Source: Conidiobolus incongruus B7586 (lineage: Eukaryota > Entomophthoromycota > Entomophthoromycetes > Entomophthorales > Conidiobolaceae). Taken from it: a DNA stretch of 12,552 nucleotides. The notes beneath the pieces are model-generated. The model ran no database searches. It was not told where the DNA came from and saw nothing but the letters and a program-made list of their open reading frames with translations. The translations under genes and the position numbers were made by a program. This document shows positions 1 to 7,605 of this stretch, piece by piece. Location: the NCBI GenBank assembly GCA_000697335.1, contig JNEM01014706.1, forward strand, positions 1 to 12,552. Direction: 5' to 3'. How positions within the stretch are numbered: the stretch's first letter is position 1; each line of letters opens with the position of its first letter.

Positions 1-857
1 ATATATTAAACTATATTATATTATAGATATCAGATATTATAAAACCTAGGTTAGTTTATAATTTAATTTCAATCTGACAAATAATAATATATTTAGGCTA
101 ATTTTGAATTTAATTTATTTAATTTATTCTTTATATATTATAAGAATTAATATTCATTTAAAACTTTATATTTATTTATTGGAATTTAAAAACTATTTTA
201 ATTTAACCTAATATATGAATTTATTTTATAATAAATAATAATATATTAATTTTTATAATGTAATATTTATAATAGTTTATAATGAAAGTATTGCTATTTG
301 GTTATATCTTAAATAATTTTCTTTAGATTTAATTATTTTATTTACTTAAGCTTTATTCAAATTACCAAGTATTTATTTTATATTATTTATATTAATATAA
401 ATATAAACATTAATATATATAGTATATTTATTTTATTAATATCAAAATATTTTAATAACTGTTTATTTAAAATAGCAAATTTTTTTATAATAACTTATTT
501 ACTTTATTAACAATTAGATAAATATTAATTCAAACTAATTTTAATTTTAATATTTTAAATAATTTTTTAGTTGATTATAAAATAATTTATTAAATTATAA
601 ATAGTTGATTTATATGAAATTTTATTTTTAAAAGCAATTTGTTAATTTTGAATATTATCAATAAGTTGATTATTAAGCTTTACTAATACTAAAATAAAAA
701 ACTTTTGATAATTACTATTAAGTTTGAATATTATTAAACAAAATAATAATTTTAAAAAATTAGTTTTTTAATAAAAGGAAAAATATATATATATATAGTT
801 TTAAACTATAAAATTTCTTATTTATTTTTTTTTGAAAATAATAATATATTTGAAAGC
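1..857. other. AT-rich intergenic DNA, no gene seen
   Basis: Almost pure A/T in short runs, with stops in all frames every few codons. I see no coding frame, tRNA or structured RNA. The only tidy structures are an (AT)8 run at 783-798 and, just after it, a near-perfect small palindrome with TATAGTTT/AAACTATA arms, about 50 bp before the repeat element at 858. Confidence 0.7.
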
Positions 858-1105
858 TGAGGGAGTATTTTAACTCCTTGTTCTAAGAACTGGTAATATT
901 CTAGATAATCCATTTTATAAGCCACTGTTTGATAAGTTTGAAATATTTAAACTATCTGACTTTCTTAAATAAACCCTCTCCTCTATTTCTATTAACTTTA
1001 ACTTTACTCTTTTTTTATCTTTTACTTACCTTTTTGGCTTTTTTGCCTGATACTTTATATCCTTTTATAGGATTCCTCCTAATAAGGTAAGTTTAAACCT
1101 TAACA
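858..1105 (+). repeat. left terminal repeat of the TRIM-like element
   Basis: It starts TGAGGGAGTATTTTAACTCC, which contains a GGAGT/ACTCC stem, and ends TTAACA; the match to the right copy runs two bases further (to 1107). Inside are a pyrimidine-rich stretch, a small GGC-T6-GCC stem near 1036-1047, a splice-acceptor-like TTTTATAG ending at 1070 and a GTAAGT donor-like site at 1087-1092. No protein is encoded. Confidence 0.75.
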
Positions 1106-1107
1106 AG

Positions 1108-1124
1108 TGGTGATTCCACTAGGG
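1108..1124 (+). other. candidate tRNA primer-binding site
   Basis: TGGTGATTCCACTAGGG lies two bases after the left repeat. In LTR retroelements the minus-strand primer site starts with TGG, complementary to the tRNA CCA tail. Read this way, the partner would end TGGAATCACCA and have a 5' acceptor strand of GATTCCA. I do not recognise the tRNA, so the call rests on position and the TGG start. Confidence 0.5.
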
Positions 1125-1572
1125 ATTACTGTAGACATCTTGAGAGTAGTTAATCTAATTAAGATAATCATCTAATTTGTGATATCTTACCTTGTACTTT
1201 TATTTCAAGACTTCTATGTTTCTTTTCTCTATCTTACTTATTCTAGAATTTTCACATAGTAGGTAATAATCCTAAGCTTATGAGCTTTTGCTTAAGTTAT
1301 TAATCTCATACCTTCAAAGCTAGTTTATTCATCTTTTTGTGAATTACTGGGTTAATATATCACCTAGCTTTTGCTTATCTCTTTTTATTTGAATTTATTA
1401 TTTTGTATATATTTATTATTTTGTTTCTAAATACTCATAGCTTACCTATTTTTTTTTGTTTCTCTAGTAGTGTGATGAGTGTGGGGATATTCTTTACCTT
1501 TCAGCTAATTATTAAATCAAAAGATCTTTGATTCAAGCTGGATAGAACTTCAGCTTTAAAAAGATAAGGTAA
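1125..1572 (+). other. non-coding middle of the TRIM-like element
   Basis: There is no open frame of note on either strand. Visible structure includes a 12-base direct repeat AGCTTTTGCTTA at 1283-1294 and 1366-1377, an AATCAAA/TTTGATT stem at 1515-1533, and an AAGCTG/CAGCTT stem at 1535-1556. A purine run (AAAAAGATAAGG, 1558-1569, one T) lies three bases before the right repeat and is the polypurine-tract candidate. The back-to-back stems before it may be packaging or priming structures, which is inference. Confidence 0.55.
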
Positions 1573-1820
1573 TGAGGGAGTATTTTAACTCCTTGTTCTA
1601 AAAACTAGTGATATTCTAGATAATCCATTTTATAAGCCACTGTTTGATGAGTTTGAAATATTTAAACTATCTGACTTTCTTAAATAAACTCTCACTTCTA
1701 TTTTTATTAACTTTAACTTTATTCTTTCTTTATCCTTTATTTATCTTTTTGGCTCTTTTGCCTGATACTTTATATCTTTTTACAGGATTCCTCCCAATGG
1801 GGTAAGTTTAAACTTTAACA
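1573..1820 (+). repeat. right terminal repeat of the TRIM-like element
   Basis: Same start (TGAGGGAG) and end (TTAACA) as the left repeat; the match runs to 1822. Over 250 aligned bases I count 20 differences and no insertions or deletions, about 92% identity, and all but one difference are transitions. It also has the TTTTTACAG acceptor-like site (ending at 1785) and GTAAGT (1802-1807), again bracketing 16 bases. Confidence 0.75.
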
Positions 1821-1822
1821 AG

Positions 1823-2674
1823 GCTAAACAATTAAAAAATTTCCTATTTTTTGATTCTATAGTGATAATATAAATATAATTATATTTTACCTTAAATTTT
1901 TAATTAAAAATATTTATATAATATATCTGTTATAAAAACCCACTCTTTATAGTTTTATAAGTTTTAAGATGGTTTAAAACAATATCAGAATTATTGCTAT
2001 TGGAAGTCATTTTTAATTAAGCAAAAAATAAAAAAAATATAAAGATCAAAGATATATTTGGTTTCCACTTTTTTTGTATAAAACCTGAGAGAGATTATTT
2101 TTATATCTTTAGTGAGGAGTTTTGATCCTGTCAAACTAGATCATATGTTATCTTTTATCTGGTAATATCTTTTCATAAGAATATTTATAATCTTTATATC
2201 CATTCTCAATAATATTAATTATAAATATATATATAATTTGAAAATATTAATCTTCATATATATTTTATATATAGTTAATTTTTGAAGACTAATAATATGT
2301 TTGAAAAACAAAAATAAAAAACTTGTCATTTCTTTATAAATTAATATATAAATTAATAAAATAAACTGCATTATAAAAAATTTCATGATATAAAAATATT
2401 ATAAATTTGATAATATTTAATAATAAACAATTCTAAGGTTAAAAAAAATATAAATAGTGTGTAAATTAGGTAAATAATAAAAAAATTAGTGTTTAATAAA
2501 TTCTTATACTCTTTAAAGAAATATAATTTATTTATACAGAAATATTTAGAAAATTTAATTAATATTTTAAGTTTTAATGATTAAAAATATGAATGTTAAA
2601 TTATAAGATGTAGTTCGGGAAATTCACCAACACATTCGAATTTGATATATATGAAAACACTAATAAATTGAAGT
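1823..2674. other. AT-rich intergenic DNA and 3' flank of the 2675-3736 gene
   Basis: Mostly A/T with frequent stops. A patch of higher complexity at about 2040-2170 has a minus-strand frame open for about 46 codons, but I recognise nothing in it. The 60-80 bp next to the gene's stop (about 2600-2674) is more complex, as expected of a 3' UTR. An AATAAA on the minus strand at 2532-2527, about 145 bases past the stop, could be a poly(A) signal but is weak evidence in such AT-rich DNA. Confidence 0.5.
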
Positions 2675-3736
2675 CTAATCAAACTTCAAATTTAAAGAAC
2701 CAAAGGTGGATTTCAATTTGATGGAACCCAGACCTTGAGCATCTCCTTTATAACCCTCTTTCTTAGTTCTTAAATTTTTTGTATAGTGAATGTCATTAAG
2801 ATCCCCGTTAACATTAGCTTTGCCCATTACAAGATCAAGCTCAAATTTGCCTTCGAAATTTTTATCAATTATATAGGACTGAATACCAGTAGTAGATTGA
2901 GAGCTAATGATCAAACCTTTGGCCTTATCTTTGATACTGGCTACATTTAATCTGGTAGAACCATGAGTTAATTTAGCTTCGATAGATTCTGCATTCTCTA
3001 ATTTACCAACTAACCTACCATTTGCTCCCTCGAAAACAAATTGGGAAGCTTTGACATCATCAAGGCGGGTTTTACCATTACCAGACTTGATATTTAAAGC
3101 ATCAGCTTCAATCTTAGATAACCTCAATCTGCCATTATTAATTCTAATATTGATTGATTTTGACTTTTGATCATCTAAACTCACCTTTCCATTGGATAAT
3201 TTAAGTTCAAATGTTTCGCTTTTGAGATTCTTGAAATTAATATTAGAATTGGCAGATTTATGGGCAAATTTCTTGACTTGAAACTGTGGATTGAATTCGC
3301 CTTCAACATGACCTCTAACGATGCGAGAATCAATAGAACCATAATTTTTCAAAGATTTAGGGATCTTAATTAATGTCTCTAAAGCGTAACATGATCCGCG
3401 ATCTCCTTTAAAGCCCCAGGAGAAGATATTTTCGGTTTTGTGTTGAATGATTTCATGATCTTTTCCATCGTCATCTCGGTTGATAAAGATTTTAGTTTCA
3501 AATTCAATTTGATCTTGATCACTGACTTGGTATTTCAATATTTTGTTTGATGCATTTTCTACAAAATAATTGAAGTTTGGAAATTGGGTAGTGTTAAAAG
3601 TAGCTACATTGGTAGTAAATAAATTGGTGGGGTTGCAAATAATCCCAGAGTTAAATTCAGTGGTTTGGAAAAAACTGGGCCCAATTCCGCTAACAGTGTA
3701 AAGACCATCAAAAAAAGTTTGATGATTGAGTTTCAT
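2675..3736 (-). CDS. DUF4097-like (putative adhesin) beta-repeat protein
   Basis: 353 residues, intron-free, ATG at 3736 in a good context (CAACCATGA), stop TAG. Function unknown. Residues 1-75 are rich in Asn, Thr and Phe. Residues 76-150 form a strand-rich region with WGFKGDRGSCYALE at 107-120. From about 170 to 263 the chain is a regular beta repeat: the turns NG182, NG201, NG220, NG239 and HG258 are exactly 19 residues apart, each between hydrophobic/polar alternating strands (for example FELKLSNGKVSL). Looser copies follow near 304 and 345. This pattern resembles DUF4097 'putative adhesin' proteins, whose strands are thought to stack in a solenoid; such proteins occur in bacteria and in early-diverging fungi. 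No signal peptide or membrane segment is visible, so a surface role is unproven; a missed upstream exon is possible but not supported. There are only two cysteines (34 and 116). It looks intact; its GC is far above the flanks. A minus-strand TATA box lies about 55 bp upstream. Confidence 0.85.
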   Translation of the reverse strand: MKLNHQTFFDGLYTVSGIGPSFFQTTEFNSGIICNPTNLFTTNVATFNTTQFPNFNYFVENASNKILKYQVSDQDQIEFETKIFINRDDDGKDHEIIQHKTENIFSWGFKGDRGSCYALETLIKIPKSLKNYGSIDSRIVRGHVEGEFNPQFQVKKFAHKSANSNINFKNLKSETFELKLSNGKVSLDDQKSKSINIRINNGRLRLSKIEADALNIKSGNGKTRLDDVKASQFVFEGANGRLVGKLENAESIEAKLTHGSTRLNVASIKDKAKGLIISSQSTTGIQSYIIDKNFEGKFELDLVMGKANVNGDLNDIHYTKNLRTKKEGYKGDAQGLGSIKLKSTFGSLNLKFD

Positions 3737-3790
3737 GGTTGAAATTAATATTATTAAAATTTACCAGAAAATTGATGATTATTGGTCTTA

Positions 3791-3797
3791 TTTTATA
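3791..3797 (-). promoter_or_regulatory. TATA box of the beta-repeat gene
   Basis: On the minus strand the sequence reads GGAGTATAAAATAAG, a good TATAAAA match within slightly less AT-rich sequence. It lies 55-61 bases before the ATG at 3736, which implies a short leader and supports that ATG as the true start. Confidence 0.5.
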
Positions 3798-3956
3798 CTC
3801 CTTTTTCTATATCATCTGATTCCTTTTGATTTGTTTATCGGTTAAATGAAGTGTTGGTGATAAATATAAGTATTACATCACAAAATCAAAAATTACCAAG
3901 TGTTTAATTTTCATTACAATGTGTCAGTCTGCTGAAAATTAGCGTTGCAATAAGGA

Positions 3957-4277
3957 TCAAGGAGATTGGATAGAACGGGCTAAAGGTGGCTGGCGAGATA
4001 CTTTAAGGAGTTTTATTAAAATATCAATATGTAGGGCTTGGCTCTGATTAAAATGATTCTTAGGCAAATATGTGCTCAGTAGTGATTTTATACTGTCATC
4101 AGTTCTTATAACAATGTGTTGAATCTGTAATTGTAGCTTGTGACCTGGCATCACAGTGCACAAAGGTTCTCTGTGGTACTTGTTTGTAGGCTGTATTCGA
4201 AATAATGACGGATGGCTTAAGTTGAATGCAGAGTGAATCTCCAGATCTGCGTCACAATTAATTTTACTGATAAATGT
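3957..4277 (-). pseudogene. unrecognised coding remnant or terminal exon in a GC island
   Basis: This minus-strand frame is open for 107 codons before its TGA at 3957-3959, inside a block (about 3935-4255) of roughly 40% GC like the real genes, with sharp AT-rich borders. The residues look like a globular protein rather than AT-driven noise: LCTVMPGHKLQLQIQHIVIR, then SIKSLLSTYLPKNHFNQSQ. The only in-frame ATG (MPGHK) would give a 64-residue product. A possible splice acceptor (GACGCAG on the minus strand, near 4247) would make it a last exon, but I find no upstream exon in the AT-rich DNA beyond 4280. I do not recognise a family. The opposite strand also has a protein-like 31-codon stretch in the same block (about 3944-4050), so strand is not certain, and a structured RNA gene is an alternative. 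Most likely it is a fragment of a host gene left after decay. Confidence 0.35.
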
Positions 4278-5111
4278 TTATTTATTGGAACTTAATTCTC
4301 TAAAAAATCGAATTTTCAACTATAAAAAAATTGCAAAGTTTTTTCATTATAAAACACATTAATTTAAATTTCAAATTATAAATACAAATTGTGTTATTAA
4401 AATTTTATATATTAATATAAAGATTGATAATTTCTTATTTGCATTTTGTAACTCAGTAATAACTTTAATGATAATATTTTAGAGAGTAATTGAAAATACT
4501 AATTTTTATCGAATTATAATCTTTTATCTATATACAATGAATATTCCAGAGAATTATTCGAAAATAGTATAATTAGCTTATTTTAAATTCAAAATGATTA
4601 TGATGCAATTATGATTTATCTATTTAACATTATAAGCTTTTTATTCAATAATTCTTTTATAATCTTTTTGTAATTAAATTCTTAGAATAGAAATTTAGTC
4701 AAAAGTATCTATTTTTAAATTTAACAGTAGGTTGATAATTTTGATCTATAGGCATAAGAAGCTAGTATTGATTAGAATTGATTAAATTACCTTTAATTAT
4801 ATACTTTAATCATAAGATTAATACTTACAATAATTATAATAAACAGATTAAAAGTGATATAAAAGTGATAGCCGTTTTATCAAACTAAATATAAAGTACT
4901 TATTATAATATTAATTCATTATATAATCCTAAGTCTCTAAGTATTCAAAGGATGAATTTATTAGAGTGGATTCAAAGCTTAATGTTGATCAAGTAAAAGG
5001 TTACTAAATTTGTAAATTGAAGATAGAATTCAATCACAAATCAAATATGTCTTGATTAATATTAAAAACCTGTTTAGATTAGATTAAGTTGAAAATATAG
5101 TCATAAATCAA
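4278..5111. other. AT-rich intergenic DNA
   Basis: No coding frame, tRNA or clear repeat. It lies on the 3' side of the minus-strand chromovirus fossil, where its right LTR would be expected, but I could not find a matching pair of terminal repeats. Confidence 0.5.
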
Positions 5112-5535
5112 TTATACTTTTCTAATATTAAGCATACCAGCTTGACTGTCTTTAACTTTTGCAAATGGTTCCCAAATGTTTTGTTTAAAAAGAAAGCCAG
5201 GATATTTAACTAGGTAGTAAGTCTTACCATATTTTATGTTAAACCCAATATTTTCTCAACAAATTTTTTTCTTTTATTTATATTGGTTATTATTGATTTC
5301 AAATTTATTTCCTGAAAAGTTATTTTCTGGAAGGCAATTAAACATTAAGGGAGGAGAGGTATAAAAAACAGGATAAATTATATAACTTTTAGGTAATTTC
5401 ACAAGATAATTTTCAAGTTATAAGCTTTGCTTAATTATTATTGAAAGTTGTAAATATTAAAGAATTTGAATTTATCCTATCTGCAGATTTTGTTGGTTAA
5501 CTATAGGTAATATTAATATTTATAAAGGACCGAGA
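5112..5535 (-). mobile_element. fossil Ty3/gypsy chromovirus: integrase end and chromodomain
   Basis: Short minus-strand peptides occur in the order expected at the 3' end of a chromovirus pol gene. LPKSY and PVFYTS (about 5340-5400) resemble the conserved LP...HPVFHVS stretch at the end of Ty3/gypsy integrases. VEKIL (about 5255) resembles the opening of a chromodomain. YLVK and IWEP with a following VKDSQ (about 5135-5210) resemble the YLVKWKGY...NTWEP core of chromodomains. Weaker similarity to the preceding integrase C-terminal region reaches about 5535. The element is broken, with several breaks, and only this end is recognisable; no terminal repeats were found, and its base composition has drifted toward the AT-rich surroundings. 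It is therefore old. In chromoviruses the chromodomain helps steer integration to particular chromatin. A decayed host chromodomain gene is less likely, because the integrase-like motifs come directly before it. Confidence 0.72.
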
Positions 5536-7320
5536 ACATTAGTATTAATATACTGCAATTACTTTTATATTTTAAATATTATTTATTTATATCATTATTG
5601 ATAAAATAATAATTTTGCAATTTTTCTGGTGATTTGTATAATTCTTCCAAATTTTAAATTGTATAAAAACCATATACTTTCTAACCATTGAATTAGATAT
5701 ATTATATATATATTTAAAAACGGTTGAATATATAGAATTTATTTCAGGTATTATTAGAGATATATTTAAAACCAGTGAAAAATTGATTCTAGTTAAAATA
5801 ATTGTAATCAATATTACTAAAGTCTTGTTATTTTATTTCTAATGAGTTTTTTAACTAAGTATTTGACCTATAATAATGACTTACGAATAAGTTTATTCTA
5901 GTTTATAAATGTTATAATTAAACTTATTAAGCTTATGGTTAAATTTATTATTATTTATAATTTTTAATAATAACAAAAACAGGAGTAATTTTAAATAATT
6001 AATCTAATATTTTTTCATATTTATTATTATCAAATATTAATATAAGGTTTGATTTATATAAAATCCATATTGTTAAATTTTTATGTCATTTATTAATATA
6101 ATAACAAAATTAATTATCATTAAATAAAGATATATAAAGATTTTGATTACGATATATTGGGAAATTAACTATAATATACAAAACTCAAAATATTTAATGA
6201 TATTATAAATGAAATTTCTTATTAAAATCTATTTTAATGATAATAATATTAAATAATTGAAACATATAGATCAATAATGTTGAAAACATAATTATATTAT
6301 ATAATATCAATTAGAATTCATTTCAATAATAATGTAATAATGATTTAGCATAATTGAAAAAATAATATAGTATGAAAAAATCCATACCATAAGCATAAAA
6401 TCATCCATTATCATTAACTATGCATGACCCTCACTGTTATATTTAGAGTTATATTTTTTATAATTTAATATATATCTTTTATTCAAAACTTAATAGAAAA
6501 TGATTAATTATTGATAAATAACCTTGTTTAAAAGTCTAATTATTATTTAATTTTTGATAAGAATTGGTATAATATAATAGTTTAAATTTTTAATTGATAT
6601 TAAGTTTATATATATTATTGAATTATAAAGAATATTTAAACAATAAATTTCAATATTTGGAAATAATTATAAAATTAATATTATTAGTATTATAAGTACA
6701 AAGGATAATTTTACTATTGTAACTTTGTTTATTCATTGATAATAAATTTATAACTTTATAAAAGTGAATAATATATATATAAAGAATTTTTATAAAAATA
6801 ATTAAAATAAAGCCAATAGAGTATAGAAGAAGTCTTAAAATAATATTCATATGGAAAATTAATTTACTAATAAATAAAATATATTTAATCTTCTTAAATA
6901 AATATAAATATATTAAATTTTATATTAAATACTATCAATATAATATTATATTAGTAAATATAGCTCTAATTTTAAGGATAGCAAATAAAACATAAAAATT
7001 AATATAAATTAAAAGGAAAAAAACCAAGTCAATTAAGTAAATATTATTTATATAATTGAATTAACTTTAAATATATAAATTACTTAATTAATTTAAATTT
7101 AATTAATTATATAAAATTATATATATAAACTTTTATAATTAATTTTATAATATGTATTAAATTTTTATTTTATAAATATAAAATATAAATAACTATAAAA
7201 CTTAGCTTTATTATATATTAAATTATTTTATGAATTTTTATATTAAATTTAATAATATAATTATATTTTATATTAAATTAATAAATTTAAATATATTATG
7301 ATGAAATGAGATTTAAAATA
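5536..7320. other. extremely AT-rich gene desert
   Basis: Long runs of A/T with almost no G or C. The longest frames encode Ile/Asn/Tyr/Lys-rich strings expected from composition alone. The part next to 5535 could contain unrecognisable upstream parts of the chromovirus fossil. A mirror-like A/T tract near 7080-7110 and repeated TTATATTAAATT words near 7225-7280 look like low-complexity drift. Confidence 0.65.
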
Positions 7321-7605
7321 ACTAATAAAATCCTAATGTTGTATTTCAAAATTAATCATCTCTTCCAGTTTGATAGCTAAACCAATATTATTTCTATTTT
7401 AAGCTGGCTTTGTCAGTCTATAATTGAAGGATACTCTTTGTTCTCTTTGTTTTCTTTATTAGATTTTATCCAAATCCCATATCATTCATTGATTCAATTA
7501 TTTAAACCTACAGTCCCGATACGTTAAAGAGCAGGATTAATAAATAATTTACTAAATCATATTTTGAGTACTTTTCTAACTACAACCTATATTTATAAAA
7601 CTTAA
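7321..7605. other. patch of higher complexity, unexplained
   Basis: Within the desert this stretch is noticeably less AT-rich. One plus-strand frame is open from 7381 to 7524 and, after one stop, from 7528 to 7599, with a hydrophobic, protein-like composition (IISILSWLCQSIIEGYSLF). The other frames and the minus strand are less convincing. I recognise no family; it may be an old gene or element fragment. Confidence 0.25.

Larger units (their letters stand above)
858..1822 (+). mobile_element. TRIM-like short non-coding LTR element
   Basis: Two direct repeats (858-1107 and 1573-1822), the same length with no gaps, flank a 465-bp middle. Repeats begin TGAGGGAG and can be ended at TAACA, giving the TG...CA borders of long terminal repeats. 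Two bases after the first border comes TGG, the usual start of a tRNA primer-binding site. A purine run lies just before the second repeat. The middle has no coding frame, so such an element would depend on proteins of a full-length relative. Known TRIMs have repeats of about 100-250 bp and are usually under 1 kb, which fits. About 8% divergence between the repeats suggests an old insertion. No clean target-site duplication is visible; the nearest pair is AAAGC/AAGGC, one mismatch and a shifted border. GC is clearly above the flanks. Alternative: two copies of another dispersed repeat lying close together. Orientation is inferred from the primer-site position. Confidence 0.68.

Noticed and set aside
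858-1822. Reading the two 250-bp repeats as a CRISPR or tandem satellite
   Set aside because: Only two copies, far too long for CRISPR repeats, separated by a unique 465-bp stretch, with LTR-style borders and primer-site position.
2100-2170. TGAGGAGTTTTGATCC near 2113 as a third, decayed copy of the terminal repeat
   Set aside because: Resemblance to TGAGGGAGTATTTTAACTCC stops after a few bases; the following sequence does not align.
5587-5811. 74-codon minus-strand open frame
   Set aside because: Ile/Asn/Tyr/Lys-rich residues of the kind A/T-rich DNA gives by chance; no recognisable motif and no GC rise. It lies upstream of the chromovirus fossil, but I saw no integrase motif in it.
6650-6850. 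66-codon minus-strand open frame, hydrophobic
   Set aside because: Composition-driven string of Ile, Leu, Tyr and Asn with no flanking promoter signal or rise in GC.
7080-7130. A/T palindromes as a replication origin or transposon end
   Set aside because: In sequence made almost only of A and T, mirror and inverted repeats of this length arise by chance; no paired ends or target duplication were seen.
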